Of a DNA stretch of 64,000 nt, positions 18,006 to 28,034 are shown piece after piece; position 1 is the first letter of the stretch; each line of letters opens with the position of its first letter. The DNA lies in NCBI RefSeq assembly GCF_000333895.2, contig NZ_ANFM02000001.1, forward strand, positions 1 through 64,000, given 5' to 3'. The notes below the pieces were generated by a model that saw only the letters and a list, made by a program, of their open reading frames with translations, was not told the DNA's origin and did no database searches. The translations under genes were made by a program, and so were the position numbers. The stretch is from Grimontia indica (GTDB lineage: Bacteria > Pseudomonadota > Gammaproteobacteria > Enterobacterales > Vibrionaceae).

Positions 18006-19187
18006 TTAGTTGACTAATTCCAACCACGGGCGCTTTATCCCGTCTTCGACTGCTTCGTTCACCTCATCAAACGTGCTGCTCTGATCACGGCCAGCATTCT
18101 TTGCTTTGTAGAGCGCGAGGTCTGCCTGTTCGAGAATCATGGACAGGTCATCATCTTTACACTGGCTGGTGCTGATCCCGATTGAGGTGGTGACCTTCAA
18201 AGGTTCAGGAAAGCCGTCGACCTTGATACCCATATCGCGAACTCTTGTCATGATACGGTCAGCCACCAACTGTGCGTTGTCTGCACTGCAGCGTGGTAGG
18301 AACAAAATAAACTCTTCACCGCCAAACCGACCAAAAATATCACTCTTACGTTGGGTTTCCTGCACGGCTTGGGTGAATGCCTGAAGCACCAAATCACCCG
18401 CGTGATGTCCGTATCTGTCATTGACGCGCTTGAACCTGTCTAAATCCATCAGAAGCACGGAGTAGGGTCGAGATTTTGTGCGGGTGTTTTCGAAATCCCG
18501 ACGGGCAAGTGTCAACAGCATGCGGCGGTTGTAGACACCTGTGAGCGGGTCGAGCGTCGCGTGACGGTAGAGCCTTAGCATCATGTGAAGCTTGGAGGTC
18601 TGTGCCCAAATTACCAGGAAGCCGACCACGGTTTGCAACCAATAGAGCCCCAGCGTTTCGAAAGAGAGTAACGCGCCACTTTGCACATCGACATATATCT
18701 GTGAAACCACCGTCATCAGCATCACGCCGACTGATTCTTTCGCGGTTAGGGGAAGAATGGTCAGGATGACCACATACACGAATGGCAGTAGGTTATAGCA
18801 GTAACTGAAAGCATCAATACTATGTGGGTAGCCCAGAATATGGTTTGCCAGCACGTAAAACATGTTCAGGCTGAACACCAGCGCAAATATGCCATTTCTA
18901 CAGGCGCTTAATGTGCTGCGTAGACTGGTCATCCAGCCAATAAATATCAACACAGCAGAAAGCTTCAGTCTCAGGATGGCTATGGAGCCAGCAGCGTCTT
19001 CAAGAAGTATCGCGTCAATGGGGATCCAAAGCAGACAGAGCGCCGCCCAAATATAGCAAAGCGCCATAATACGGGTGCGAAGGTAGGTGGCGCGTGTTGT
19101 GTTGAACGCTGCAGCATGTGTTCGGTCAGTCAGCAGCTCTAACACTTGGGTTTTGTACTGTGATAAGGACAATTCCATATCCCGCAC
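18006..19187 (-). CDS. Membrane diguanylate cyclase (GGDEF)
   Basis: A 393-residue protein. Five or six hydrophobic segments in residues 30-195 form an uncharacterised membrane sensor. A complete GGDEF domain follows (about 215-385): DPLTGVYNRR, LLMDLDRFKRVNDRYGHHAGD and the active site RFGGEEF. An RxxD inhibitory site (RKSD) lies five residues before GGEEF, so product inhibition by c-di-GMP is expected. The likely role is to synthesise c-di-GMP in response to an unknown membrane signal. The GTG start has AGGA six bases upstream; an ATG three codons later is an alternative. It is followed by the terminator embedded in the MFS gene. Confidence 0.92.
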   Translation of the reverse strand: MRDMELSLSQYKTQVLELLTDRTHAAAFNTTRATYLRTRIMALCYIWAALCLLWIPIDAILLEDAAGSIAILRLKLSAVLIFIGWMTSLRSTLSACRNGIFALVFSLNMFYVLANHILGYPHSIDAFSYCYNLLPFVYVVILTILPLTAKESVGVMLMTVVSQIYVDVQSGALLSFETLGLYWLQTVVGFLVIWAQTSKLHMMLRLYRHATLDPLTGVYNRRMLLTLARRDFENTRTKSRPYSVLLMDLDRFKRVNDRYGHHAGDLVLQAFTQAVQETQRKSDIFGRFGGEEFILFLPRCSADNAQLVADRIMTRVRDMGIKVDGFPEPLKVTTSIGISTSQCKDDDLSMILEQADLALYKAKNAGRDQSSTFDEVNEAVEDGIKRPWLELVN

Positions 19188-19474
19188 TTGTCATCCTGTT
19201 AGTTGAAATCATCAATACACCTAGATTTTTTTACTCTTCACTAGGCCATTTTTTTGAAGCGTGTTCACATTTGTACTCTTTATATAAAAACAGTTACATA
19301 TCCGTGCGACTGATTGCAAAATAATCGTCAATAACTGTGAGCGTCTCAACGTTGTTACACACTTTTTGTGTGGTTTTAGACCTAAAAAATCTGAAGACGC
19401 TTCATTCAGATCATTTGGGTATATCGCTTTTAATCGGTATATAATCGGCGCTCAATTGATCTGGGTAAGAAAAG

Positions 19475-20149
19475 ATGTACGAAATTTTTAGCGCAGTGAC
19501 GCTTGCGGGTGTGCTGGGAGCACAAGCTGTTTTAACCTTAGTCCTGCTAAAAGGGGACATTTGTCCGGGGCAACGTGGGCGTTTACACAAAGCTTTCTGG
19601 TTCTTGGTTGTTGGCTGGGCGCTAACCGTTCCTTTCTCGCCATTTTCAGCGTTGCCTTTTATTACCCTCGGCATTTTCTCGCTGCGCTCTAAATCAGGCA
19701 AAACACGTCAAACGGGACCCGTGCCGTTATTGCATCTTTCAAATGCCTTTGGCGTGCTGGCACTTTTGATGGCTAGTGTTGAGCAGGGCGTGATCACCAC
19801 GTTATTGATGATATCGCAGGTACTTCTGGTAGGAGCAATCACCGCACACTGTTTGCTGGTTAGAGCGCGTTCTCGTCTGCAGGCGTTCCACCGTATTTTG
19901 CCCGTGATTGGTGTTGTCGCAGTGATGTTGACCGCCGTGACACTGGCTGTGGCAAGCATGATGTTGGAGCCGGAAGCGGCTCAATCGCTGGTGTCGACAG
20001 TCATAACCAGTCTGGGTCTGGCGATTGCCGGTGTCATTGTGTGGACCTCCCACTTGGTTCGACAGACCACTCCTCATCTCGCACAGCTTTGTGTCACCTT
20101 ACTGGTGATCGGATGCGCATCCGGTGTGGCTTTGTCGAGCGTTATCTAG
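19475..20149 (+). CDS. Hypothetical multi-pass membrane protein
   Basis: A 224-residue protein with about six or seven hydrophobic segments, small loops and no recognised domain. The N-terminus (MYEIFSAVTLAGVLGAQ) is itself hydrophobic, consistent with a first membrane helix rather than a cleaved signal. It stands alone between the divergent cyclase gene and a clear terminator. I cannot assign a function. Confidence 0.7.
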   Translation: MYEIFSAVTLAGVLGAQAVLTLVLLKGDICPGQRGRLHKAFWFLVVGWALTVPFSPFSALPFITLGIFSLRSKSGKTRQTGPVPLLHLSNAFGVLALLMASVEQGVITTLLMISQVLLVGAITAHCLLVRARSRLQAFHRILPVIGVVAVMLTAVTLAVASMMLEPEAAQSLVSTVITSLGLAIAGVIVWTSHLVRQTTPHLAQLCVTLLVIGCASGVALSSVI

Positions 20150-20180
20150 CGGTTTCAGGAATCCCTGTCTCAGCAGCAAT

Positions 20181-20206
20181 AAAAAGGCACGTGAAGTGCC
20201 TTTTTT
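20181..20206 (+). terminator. Intrinsic terminator after the membrane protein
   Basis: GGCAC and GTGCC flank a five-base loop, with A5 before and T6 after. It follows the stop at 20149 by about 30 bp. Confidence 0.85.
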
Positions 20207-20280
20207 GTTGCTTGATTCACACTGGCAGGACGGCAGCCGAACTATGCTTTAGTTATGTGTCCGCGTTTAGGATTGCCGTC

Positions 20281-20475
20281 ATGGAAATACATAACCTTGA
20301 TCACCTCGATAGCGCCATCATGTATGGCATCGTGAATGAAAAGCTTCGTCTTGAATGTTCTTCACTGGATGATTTGGCGTCGCAATTCGACCTGGATTTA
20401 CAAGAGTTCCAGGCCAAAATCGACGCCATGGGGTGCTATTACGATCCACTGGTGAACCAGCTTCGTCAAAAATAG
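20281..20475 (+). CDS. DUF4250 family protein
   Basis: A 64-residue protein. The frame is open further upstream, but the terminator at 20181-20206 lies inside that extension and AGGA precedes the ATG at 20281, so I take MEIHNLDHLDSAIMYGIVN as the N-terminus. This, the middle (KLRLECSSLDDLASQFDLD) and the end (CYYDPLVNQLRQK) match the DUF4250 pattern of a small helical protein with a C-terminal YxPxxNQ-like tail. Function unknown. It converges on metR, only 25 bp away. Confidence 0.8.
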   Translation: MEIHNLDHLDSAIMYGIVNEKLRLECSSLDDLASQFDLDLQEFQAKIDAMGCYYDPLVNQLRQK

Positions 20476-20477
20476 CC

Positions 20478-20500
20478 CCAAAGGTCAGCAGACCCTAAAG
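20478..20500. repeat. Short dispersed repeat, copy 2
   Basis: CAAAGGTCAGCAGACCCTAAAG is a variant of the repeat at 24-45 and 44386-44409. It fills the whole gap between the convergent stops of the DUF4250 gene and metR. Confidence 0.5.
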
Positions 20501-21412
20501 TTACACGCGCTTAATGCCTTCCAAGTGTGTGTGGCATTGGTTACGGGCGGTGGAAAAGAAAGCTTGAAGGTACGGACGTTGTGCCTCTTGATTTCTGACC
20601 GCCGCGAATAAGCGTCGCCATAATCCCTTCCCTAAAGGTCTGTCTACAACCAAGCCTTGACGAGAAAACTCGCTGATAGCCCAGTTAGGAAGCGCTGCTA
20701 CACCAAGGCCTGCGGTCACCATTTGGATAAGCATCAAGGTGTTGTCAGCCGATTTGAAGTGTGCGGGTTCGATACCTGCTGGTTGTAGGAAATGCTTAAT
20801 CACATCCATTCGCTGACGCTGAACCGGATAGGTCAGTAAGGTTTCGTTAGCCAAGTCTTCCGGCTCAATGGACTTTTTACTCGCCAATGGGTGGTTGTCA
20901 GCCAGCACTAAACGCATCTCGAAATCAAACAACGCTTCGTAATGAATTTCGCTACGAGGCGCAATGTCAGAAGTGATAACCAAATCCAGTTCACCACCGG
21001 CCAGCGCTGGTAATGGTTCAAAGCCAAATCCTGAAGAGAAATCCAGCGTGACCAAGGGCCAGCTGATTTTGTACTCTTTGAGTGCTGGCATCAGCCACTG
21101 GAAACAGGAATGACACTCGATAGCCATGTGCAGGCGTCCTTGCGCGTCTTCCTTCAAAGCGGCCAACTCAGTTTCTGCCTGAGCGAGTCTTGGCAGCACA
21201 TCATCCGCCAGTTTCAGAAGTACCTGACCTTCAGCGGTAAAGCGCACAGGGCGGGTTTTACGAAGAAACAGAGGAGCGCCGATACGCTGTTCTAAGTCCT
21301 TCAACTGATGACTCAACGCGGATTGAGTCAAGCACAATTGTGTGGCGGTTGAGGTCAATGAGCCCGTGTCTCTGAGTACCGCCAGCGTACGTAAGTGTTT
21401 CACTTCTAGCAT
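20501..21412 (-). CDS. metR: Methionine biosynthesis regulator MetR
   Basis: A 303-residue LysR protein with the MetR N-terminus (MLEVKHLRTLAVLRDTGSL) and helix-turn-helix (LTQSALSHQLKDLEQRIG). MetR activates metE and metH with homocysteine as co-inducer; the divergent placement against metE, 106 bp away, is the classical arrangement. The full effector domain is present (IECHSCFQWLMPAL, TAGLGVAALPNWA). Regulation by MetJ and autoregulation are likely from the operators in the shared region. Confidence 0.95.
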   Translation of the reverse strand: MLEVKHLRTLAVLRDTGSLTSTATQLCLTQSALSHQLKDLEQRIGAPLFLRKTRPVRFTAEGQVLLKLADDVLPRLAQAETELAALKEDAQGRLHMAIECHSCFQWLMPALKEYKISWPLVTLDFSSGFGFEPLPALAGGELDLVITSDIAPRSEIHYEALFDFEMRLVLADNHPLASKKSIEPEDLANETLLTYPVQRQRMDVIKHFLQPAGIEPAHFKSADNTLMLIQMVTAGLGVAALPNWAISEFSRQGLVVDRPLGKGLWRRLFAAVRNQEAQRPYLQAFFSTARNQCHTHLEGIKRV

Positions 21413-21424
21413 GAATTTATCTCA
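21412..21424. promoter_or_regulatory. Candidate MetR binding site
   Basis: TGAATTTATCTCA matches the MetR consensus TGAA-N5-TTCA with one mismatch. It overlaps the metR start codon region, as expected for autoregulation. This is inference from a short, degenerate motif. Confidence 0.35.
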
Positions 21425-21476
21425 ACATCCGTTTGAGTAATTTGAGTTTGTTTTATGCACTCTAATGAATCAATGT

Positions 21477-21500
21477 GGACATGTAAACATCTGGACGGCT
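21477..21500. promoter_or_regulatory. MetJ operator: three tandem met boxes
   Basis: Three contiguous octamers, GGACATGT, AAACATCT and GGACGGCT, match the met box AGACGTCT at 5, 6 and 6 of 8 positions. MetJ binds such tandem arrays cooperatively with S-adenosylmethionine. The array ends 18 bp before the metE ATG, in the right place to repress metE and possibly metR. Confidence 0.65.
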
Positions 21501-21518
21501 AAAAATAAGGAAAGAGTC

Positions 21519-23789
21519 ATGACCACAACGCATATTCTTGGTTACCCTCGCATCGGTAACAAACGCGAACTGAAATTTGCACTCGAACAATACTGGCAAG
21601 GTGAAATCAATCAACAAGGATTGCTGGATGTTGGCGCGACAATTCGCCATCACAACTGGCAGGTACAAAAGGACGCGGGCCTTTCTTTTGTCACTGTCGG
21701 TGATTTCGCTTGGTACGATCAGGTGCTACAAACCAGCCTGACTTTAGGCCATATCCCGAAACGTCATCGCAGCGGCCATCCAGATTTGGATACCTTGTTT
21801 CGTATTGCCCGCGGGAAAGCACCGACAGGATGCAGTTGCGCGGCGTCAGACATGACGAAATGGTTTAACACCAATTACCACTATATTGTTCCTGAATTCA
21901 CGAAGGATGATGAGTTTAACCTGAGCTGGAACCAAATTTTCGATGAGGTTAACGAGGCGCAAAAGGCGGGGCACACTGTTAAACCAGTCATTCTGGGACC
22001 CATCTCTTACCTCTACTTGGGCAAAGAAAAAGAAGCCGGTTTTAACCGCTTAGATCTGTTGCCACGTCTGCTTTCTGTCTACCAACAAATCTTTGCCAAA
22101 TTCAAAGCACAAGGCGTTGAATGGGTGCAAATTGATGAGCCAATTCTGGCATTGGAGCTGCCTGAGTCTTGGCGAAAAGCCTATAAACTCGCGTATCAGG
22201 TGATTGCAGGTGATGTGAAGCTGCTGCTAACGACTTACTTTGAATCTGTAGAACAGCAGCTGGACATTATTTCCGAGCTGAAAGTGAATGGTCTTCATAT
22301 CGATTTGAGTGTGGCACCACAGCAGCTCAATGCTGTCATCAACCAGGTGCCGCAAGACTGGATCATCTCTTTAGGAGCCATCAACGGCCGGAATGTGTGG
22401 AAGGCGAACCTGAATACCTGGATTAGGTCGCTGTCTAGTGTGGTTGAAAAGCTGGGAGACAGGGCGTGGGTATCAACAAGCTGCTCGTTGCTGCACACGC
22501 CGGTAGATTTAGATCAGGAAACCGATCTCGATCCGGAAGTGCAATCCTGGCTGGCTTTCGCCAAGCAGAAAACCCACGAAGTGACTTTGCTTGCTAACGC
22601 TCTGAATGGTCACGAGTCTGCGATTGCACAATGTCGTGAATACAGTGCGGCAATTGAAGCCAGATCGACGAGCACGCGGGTGAACAAACCTGATGTACAG
22701 GCACGAGTAAAGGGAATAACGGCAGCATTGGCTGAGCGTGAAGAGAATTACGTGGAACGCGCCAAAGCACAGCAGGCGGGCCTGAATCTTCCCCTGTTCC
22801 CAACTACCACCATCGGTTCTTTCCCGCAAACCGGCGAAATCCGCCAACAGCGTCGTGGCTATAAAACCGGAACCCTTTCCGAGACGGAATACGTCGCGGC
22901 GATGCAAGAACACATCAAAGATGCGATTGAACGTCAGGAAAAGCTGGGACTGGACGTCTTGGTTCACGGAGAGCCTGAACGAAACGACATGGTGGAATAC
23001 TTTGCCGAGAATCTCGATGGCTTCGCAGCGACACGATTTGGTTGGGTACAAAGTTACGGCTCGCGTTGCGTGAAACCAGCGGTGATCGTTGGCGATATTT
23101 CCCGTGAGTCACCAATCACTGTTGAGTGGGCGGCCTACGCACAGTCATTATCAGATAAGCCCGTCAAAGGCATGCTGACAGGACCGGTGACGATTCTGGG
23201 GTGGACGTTCCCACGCGAAGATCTTTCACGTCAGCAAATTGCCGAGCAAATCGCTTTAGCATTGCGTGATGAAGTTGCGGATCTCCAAACGGCGGGCATC
23301 AAAATTATTCAAATTGATGAGCCCGCTATCCGTGAAGGGATGCCGCTGAAAGCCAGTGAGTGGCAAAACTATCTGGACTGGGCGGTTAACGCGTTCAAGA
23401 TCTCGGCCTCCAGTGCGGCGTCTGACACCCAAATTCACACTCACATGTGTTACAGCGAATTCAACGACATCATTGATTCTGTGGCGGCGCTGGATGCTGA
23501 TGTCATCACCATCGAAACGTCTCGTTCTGACATGGAGTTGCTTGGGGCATTTGAAGACTTTGCGTATCCAAATGAAATTGGTCCTGGCGTTTACGACATA
23601 CATTCACCAAACATTCCTTCGGTGGAAAGCATCGTGGGATTGCTAGAAAAAGCACGTAAAACCATTCCGGATGAACGTTTGTGGGTTAACCCAGACTGTG
23701 GCTTAAAAACCCGCAACTGGATGGAAGTAGAAGCGGCATTGACTAACTTGGTGGAAGCAGCGAAAACGTTGCGCTCTGCTACACAGTAG
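21519..23789 (+). CDS. metE: Cobalamin-independent methionine synthase MetE
   Basis: A 756-residue enzyme that transfers a methyl group from methyltetrahydropteroyl-triglutamate to homocysteine, the last step of methionine synthesis. The N-terminus [19 protein letters not shown] is diagnostic. The zinc ligands of the C-terminal barrel are present in [11 protein letters not shown] (His and Cys) and [11 protein letters not shown] (Cys). An ATG at 21465 is in frame, but AAGGAAAG before the ATG at 21519, and homology, fix the start there; the upstream one would translate the MetJ operator. The gene is alone, divergent from metR. Confidence 0.96.
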   Translation: MTTTHILGYPRIGNKRELKFALEQYWQGEINQQGLLDVGATIRHHNWQVQKDAGLSFVTVGDFAWYDQVLQTSLTLGHIPKRHRSGHPDLDTLFRIARGKAPTGCSCAASDMTKWFNTNYHYIVPEFTKDDEFNLSWNQIFDEVNEAQKAGHTVKPVILGPISYLYLGKEKEAGFNRLDLLPRLLSVYQQIFAKFKAQGVEWVQIDEPILALELPESWRKAYKLAYQVIAGDVKLLLTTYFESVEQQLDIISELKVNGLHIDLSVAPQQLNAVINQVPQDWIISLGAINGRNVWKANLNTWIRSLSSVVEKLGDRAWVSTSCSLLHTPVDLDQETDLDPEVQSWLAFAKQKTHEVTLLANALNGHESAIAQCREYSAAIEARSTSTRVNKPDVQARVKGITAALAEREENYVERAKAQQAGLNLPLFPTTTIGSFPQTGEIRQQRRGYKTGTLSETEYVAAMQEHIKDAIERQEKLGLDVLVHGEPERNDMVEYFAENLDGFAATRFGWVQSYGSRCVKPAVIVGDISRESPITVEWAAYAQSLSDKPVKGMLTGPVTILGWTFPREDLSRQQIAEQIALALRDEVADLQTAGIKIIQIDEPAIREGMPLKASEWQNYLDWAVNAFKISASSAASDTQIHTHMCYSEFNDIIDSVAALDADVITIETSRSDMELLGAFEDFAYPNEIGPGVYDIHSPNIPSVESIVGLLEKARKTIPDERLWVNPDCGLKTRNWMEVEAALTNLVEAAKTLRSATQ

Positions 23790-23814
23790 AAAAATTTACG
23801 GAACATTAACAATG

Positions 23815-23846
23815 CGTCTGGGTCTTTTTAAAGGTCCGGGCGTTAT
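23815..23846 (+). terminator. Probable terminator of metE
   Basis: CGTCTGGGTC (23815-23824) pairs with GGTCCGGGCG (23833-23842) using several G-U pairs, followed by a T-rich tract. It lies 25 bp after the metE stop. Confidence 0.55.
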
Positions 23847-23948
23847 TGTATTTCAAAGTGCGGTTATGCTGTATCGACCGCCCAATGCTGGCGGGATCTA
23901 AGATTATGTCCAACAATTAGTTAACATCTTGAAAAGGACAATGAAGGG

Positions 23949-25556
23949 ATGGCGAAGCGGGTTTTATATTCAACGATACTTACAGTCTTTGTGGGGCTGT
24001 TTTTTTCGTTCCTGGCCGCCATGTCACTTTATCAGTCTGAACAGCAGTCGATTGAACACGAAATCCAGAAGGACGTAGAGAATGCGGCTCTCTCCCTCGG
24101 GCGTGAGTTAAACATCGGCATTGAGCTCATGTACGCCCTTCGAAACCAGTTACTGATGAATGAAGACATTAATGAAGATACCTTCATCAATCTCTCTCAA
24201 GCCGTGATGGACCGACACCCCAATATCCACGCAATGGAGTGGGCGGAAGTGGTCAACGAAAGTGACCGCGAACTCTATGAAGCGGAAGCTGCATTGGAAT
24301 TCGCTTTGTTTGAGATTGTCGAGCTCAGTGAGGAGGGTAATCTGGTGTCTGCGGTAAGTCGCAGCCGCTACTTTCCTGTTCGTTATGTTCACCCTTACGA
24401 AAACAACCAAAATGTCATGGGCTTCGATCTTGCTTCCCGCCCGTTAATGAAAGATGCACTGGAAATGAGCTGGTATCGCGGTGTCCCCATCGCTACGCCA
24501 GCTATTCGCTTGAAGCGCGAGTTTGAAGATCACAGCGGATTTCTGATGCTATTACCGGTGTTTTTTGGCTACCCGGAAACGGACGCCGACAGGGAGGACG
24601 CACTGCGTGGCTTTTTAGTGGCGCTGTTTGATGTCTCCGATATTTTTAATCTGGCCATTAACAATACAGTGAAAGAGTCGATCAATCTTGAGCTGGTGGA
24701 TAAAGGGCTTTCTGAGCAAAGCGGTGTGATTTACAGCAACGTGGTTGATTTGGCCCAACCGCCCGTTGAAGCGCTGCGTTATGAGTCTGAACCTATCTTC
24801 TTTGCCGGAAGGGAATGGTTGTTGCGAGGCACGCCATCAGCGTCTTATGTTCATTCCCGGATGAGTATTGTTCCGCATCTGATTTTCTTTATCGGCGTAC
24901 TGATCTTCTCTTTACTTGCTTATCTTCTCTACATGCTGCAATACCGTGCGATGACGATTCAAAGACGGGTCGACGAAAAAACGCGGGAACTTCGTGATGC
25001 GAACAAGAAACTGGAAAAGCTTTCTAAAAGTGATGGTCTGACGGGGTATTACAACCGGGATTACTTCAAATTGATTGTGGAAGCCGAAGTGCGACGAAGT
25101 CAGCGAGACAATCTGTTTATCAGTCTGATGATCATCGAAATCGATCAAATGTCTAAGTACAACACTAAACATGGCAGGGTAGCGGGAGATAAGGCTATCC
25201 GGCTGATTGGCGCTGCGATATCAGATACCCTCAAGCGCCCTGGTGATTTGCTGGCACGTTACAGCGGTGAAACCTTTGCAGTTCTTTTGCCCAACACAAA
25301 GGACGGTGCGCCAATGGCGGAAGCCTGTATTGAGGCGGTTCAGAAGCTGAGATTGCCTTTTGACAAAGAGGAAGGTCCGGCAACCATATCGATTTCTATC
25401 GGTGGTGTGACCGTTCAGGAAGCGAAGTCTCTCGATGCCGCGAAAGTATTGGCATACGGAGAGGTGGCGCTGGGTAAGGTTGTTGCCGAAGGCAGGGGAA
25501 CATATAACTGGGTGTATGTGCCAGAAACAATTCAGCCTCCCGGAGGAGGCTGTTAG
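23949..25556 (+). CDS. CHASE-domain membrane protein with degenerate GGDEF
   Basis: A 535-residue protein: a membrane segment (about 5-28), an extracytoplasmic CHASE sensor (about 35-300, with HPNIHAMEWAEVV and GFDLASRPLMKDALEMS), a second membrane segment (about 305-330), a short coiled coil and a GGDEF domain (about 360-525). The cyclase motif GG[D/E]EF reads SGETF, losing the first Gly and the fourth-position Glu, while the metal-binding Asp of EIDQMSKYN is kept. It may be inactive as a cyclase and work as a GTP or c-di-GMP-responsive or scaffolding protein. A sensor role for a small extracellular ligand is inferred from CHASE. Confidence 0.85.
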   Translation: MAKRVLYSTILTVFVGLFFSFLAAMSLYQSEQQSIEHEIQKDVENAALSLGRELNIGIELMYALRNQLLMNEDINEDTFINLSQAVMDRHPNIHAMEWAEVVNESDRELYEAEAALEFALFEIVELSEEGNLVSAVSRSRYFPVRYVHPYENNQNVMGFDLASRPLMKDALEMSWYRGVPIATPAIRLKREFEDHSGFLMLLPVFFGYPETDADREDALRGFLVALFDVSDIFNLAINNTVKESINLELVDKGLSEQSGVIYSNVVDLAQPPVEALRYESEPIFFAGREWLLRGTPSASYVHSRMSIVPHLIFFIGVLIFSLLAYLLYMLQYRAMTIQRRVDEKTRELRDANKKLEKLSKSDGLTGYYNRDYFKLIVEAEVRRSQRDNLFISLMIIEIDQMSKYNTKHGRVAGDKAIRLIGAAISDTLKRPGDLLARYSGETFAVLLPNTKDGAPMAEACIEAVQKLRLPFDKEEGPATISISIGGVTVQEAKSLDAAKVLAYGEVALGKVVAEGRGTYNWVYVPETIQPPGGGC

Positions 25557-25577
25557 AAACACCTGACTTCAGGTGTC
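25553..25577 (-). terminator. Probable terminator of the META lipoprotein gene
   Basis: ACACCTGA and TCAGGTGT (25559-25576) form an inverted repeat followed on the minus strand by TTTCTAAC. A second hairpin, CAGCCTCC/GGAGGCTG at 25533-25552, lies just beyond and encodes the end of the CHASE protein. Confidence 0.5.
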
Positions 25578-25596
25578 CTCATCACTTCGTGTGGGT

Positions 25597-26043
25597 TTAG
25601 TTTACCCAATCACGCAGTTGGAAAGTCAGAACGTGCTCGCCGTTTTCAAGAACCAGTGTCTGTTTGGTCAGCGTAACATCACTCCAATCGCTCAGCACGT
25701 TGGTCATCACACCTTCCAGCTTCATCGCAGGCTCCGGACACGCCATCATGGTGCTAGCCATTTTGTCGATGCGGAACTTGCTGCCTTTCAGCTCACCTTG
25801 ACCGAAGTAACGGTTACAGCCACCATGGCCGTTTGCTGTGAATGACTCACCAATTTCTAAGCTTGGTGCTGCAAATCCTTCTGGCAGGCTCAGTGGTTGA
25901 CCATCAACGCTTTCCAAAACCCAGTTGTGGTGCTGCATGTTTGCTTGAGACACTTCCATTGCGTCACCTTTGCCTGAAGTGCTGGTTGCACAGCCTGCCA
26001 GAATTGCAGGAGCGACCAGCATTGCGATTGCCATCTTTTTCAT
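25597..26043 (-). CDS. META-domain lipoprotein (HslJ-like)
   Basis: A 148-residue protein with a lipoprotein signal (MKKMAIAMLVAPAILAGC, lipid on Cys18). The META domain follows (about 38-145), with NWVLESVDGQPL, the GGCNRYFG turn and MASTMMACPEPAMKLE. HslJ-type proteins are envelope lipoproteins linked to heat or novobiocin tolerance in E. coli; the molecular role is not settled. GGAG lies eight bases before the ATG. It is a single gene. Confidence 0.85.
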   Translation of the reverse strand: MKKMAIAMLVAPAILAGCATSTSGKGDAMEVSQANMQHHNWVLESVDGQPLSLPEGFAAPSLEIGESFTANGHGGCNRYFGQGELKGSKFRIDKMASTMMACPEPAMKLEGVMTNVLSDWSDVTLTKQTLVLENGEHVLTFQLRDWVN

Positions 26044-26382
26044 TATTAACTCCAGATTGATCTCTGAGTGTTTCTACATTTCGTCACGTAGAGACAGCGC
26101 CTGATTGGCTTGGTTCAATGATTATTATGAATCTTAGTCGCTTAGCAAGTCAGAAATCTGTCAATTTGGTATTAAATTGCGGAACTTGGACAGGGTTTGT
26201 TCGTTTTAAGAATTGTCTCAACGACCTGTTAACCAAAGTATCGATATTTTATAAATATCATGAGGTTATGAGCGGGTGTTTTTTAGGGCGGTATGAAAAA
26301 AGCCCCCGGGAGACGGGGGCAAAGTAATCCATCGCGATTGTTATAGTAGTAATGAGAAGTTCTTGTACTGAGCGGTTGGTTT
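26044..26382. other. Intergenic stretch between the META lipoprotein gene and pstB
   Basis: These 339 bp hold the upstream region of the META lipoprotein gene and, at 26294-26320, the terminator of the pst operon. A 69-codon frame inside has no ribosome-binding site or family signature and I do not call it. Confidence 0.5.
26294..26320 (-). terminator. Terminator of the pst operon
   Basis: GCCCCCG and CGGGGGC flank a short loop; on the minus strand the hairpin is followed by six T residues, about 60 bp past the pstB stop. Confidence 0.88.
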
Positions 26383-27165
26383 TTAACCAAAATCTCCGTT
26401 CACATAACCACGGGTACGATCGTCACGTGGGTTGGCAAACAGGTTGGCAGTTTCATCATGTTCCACCAATTCGCCCATCAGGAAGAAGGCGGTGCGGTCT
26501 GAAATACGACGAGCTTGTTGCATAGAGTGCGTCACGATGACGATGGTGTAGTTCTTCTTAAGCTCTTCCATCAAATCTTCGATTTTCTTGGTGGCTATCG
26601 GGTCAAGTGCGGAAGTAGGTTCGTCCATCAGAATCACTTCTGGCTCCATCGCAATGGTACGGGCGATACACAGACGTTGCTGCTGGCCGCCAGACAGACC
26701 GAAAGCGTGAGATTTCAGGCGATCTTTCACTTCATCCCAAAGCGCTGCACCACGCAGGCTTTTCTCTACCACTTCATCCAGCTTTTTCTTGTCAGTCACG
26801 CCTTGTGCACGCAGGCCATAAGCCACGTTGTCGTAGATGCTCATTGGGAAAGGGTTTGGCTTTTGGAACACCATGCCCACCTTGATGCGAAGGTTGGCGA
26901 TGTCGATGTTACCGTAAACGTTCTCGCGATCCATCTCCAAGCGACCGTTGATCTTAACCCCTTCAATCAGGTCATTCATGCGGTTCAGGCAACGCAGTAG
27001 GGTAGATTTACCGCAGCCTGAAGGACCTATCAGCGCCGTTACTTTCTTGCTCGGGATCGGCAGGGTGATGTCTTTCAGTGCGTGGTTAGCGCCGTTGTTA
27101 TAAAACAGGTTCAGGTTTTCGATATCGAATTTGTTTGCTTTGTTCATTGCAGTTGCAGTCATCAT
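26383..27165 (-). CDS. pstB: Phosphate ABC transporter ATP-binding protein PstB
   Basis: A 260-residue ATPase that powers high-affinity phosphate import at the inner membrane. Walker A is GPSGCGKST, the ABC signature LSGGQQQR and Walker [13 protein letters not shown]. The N-terminal region ([17 protein letters not shown]) and [13 protein letters not shown] are PstB-specific. It ends the pstSCAB operon, 17 bp after pstA. No phoU gene follows, unlike E. coli. GGGAGAGA precedes the ATG. Confidence 0.96.
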   Translation of the reverse strand: MMTATAMNKANKFDIENLNLFYNNGANHALKDITLPIPSKKVTALIGPSGCGKSTLLRCLNRMNDLIEGVKINGRLEMDRENVYGNIDIANLRIKVGMVFQKPNPFPMSIYDNVAYGLRAQGVTDKKKLDEVVEKSLRGAALWDEVKDRLKSHAFGLSGGQQQRLCIARTIAMEPEVILMDEPTSALDPIATKKIEDLMEELKKNYTIVIVTHSMQQARRISDRTAFFLMGELVEHDETANLFANPRDDRTRGYVNGDFG

Positions 27166-27182
27166 TGTGTTCTCTCCCGGGC

Positions 27183-28034
27183 TCAGTAAGTGGCTTTGCT
27201 AAATTTGCTGGCGATAAGCTTGGTCAGCATGTTGATAAACAGCACGACAACAATCAGCACTGTCGCGGTGGCATATGCCTGGTTCCATTCGTGAATGGTG
27301 TAGAGCTCTTGGGTTAATTTGTAGAGGTGTACGGTCAGTGTACGGCCTGAATCCAGCACGCTTTCTGGGATTCGTGCGACCATACCTGCTGTCAGAAATA
27401 CCGGTGCAGATTCGCCAATGACGCGACCAACGCTCAAAATGATAGAAGTCACGATGCCTGGCATGGCACTAGGCAGAATCAGTTTCCAGATGGTGTATAT
27501 CTTCGATGCGCCCAGACCATACGAGCCTTCTCGATAGGTTTGAGGCACCGCCATTAGTGCTTCCTCAGTGGTACGGATAATCACTGGCAGGATGAGAATG
27601 CTCAGCGTCAGTGCACCAGAGAGGATAGAGAAACCAAGGCCGAGCACGGCGACAAAGAATGTCATACCGAACAAGCCGAAAATGATAGACGGGATACCCG
27701 CCAGTGATTCAGTACAAAATCGAATCACTTTCACCAGACGACTTCCTACTTTTGCGTATTCGGTGAGGTAGATTGCCGTCATGATGCCGATAGGCGCTGC
27801 GATAGAGATAGATGCGATCACCATGTAGATGGTTGAAACAATCATCGGCCAGATACCTGATTGCTCACCAATACGGGTGTAATCGCTGGTAATGAATGAC
27901 CAATCGACGTATTGCAGGCCATTACTCAGGATGTACCAGATAATCCAGAACAGGAAACCGACGGTCATTGCTGCTGCGGCCCAAACGGCAACCAGTGAAA
28001 TTTTGTCTTTCATTTGACGGGTCAACATAGTCAT
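27183..28034 (-). CDS. pstA: Phosphate ABC transporter permease PstA
   Basis: A 283-residue inner-membrane permease with six hydrophobic segments and the EAA-type loop [25 protein letters not shown], which contacts PstB. The start codon overlaps the pstC stop (TAATG), so translation is coupled; an ATG two codons later has the better-spaced GAGG and is an alternative start. Pairs with PstC to form the phosphate channel. Confidence 0.95.
   Translation of the reverse strand: MTMLTRQMKDKISLVAVWAAAAMTVGFLFWIIWYILSNGLQYVDWSFITSDYTRIGEQSGIWPMIVSTIYMVIASISIAAPIGIMTAIYLTEYAKVGSRLVKVIRFCTESLAGIPSIIFGLFGMTFFVAVLGLGFSILSGALTLSILILPVIIRTTEEALMAVPQTYREGSYGLGASKIYTIWKLILPSAMPGIVTSIILSVGRVIGESAPVFLTAGMVARIPESVLDSGRTLTVHLYKLTQELYTIHEWNQAYATATVLIVVVLFINMLTKLIASKFSKATY

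Noticed and set aside
20041-20280. N-terminal extension of the DUF4250 frame
   Set aside because: It covers the end of the preceding gene and a terminator; homology begins at 20281.
21465-21518. Upstream ATG of metE
   Set aside because: It would translate the MetJ operator and lacks a ribosome-binding site; homology starts at 21519.
22509-23051. Long antisense frames inside metE and similar frames elsewhere
   Set aside because: They mirror the codon structure of real genes on the other strand and show no independent starts or domains.
26118-26327. 69-codon frame between META lipoprotein and pstB
   Set aside because: Runs through the pst terminator and lacks coding features.
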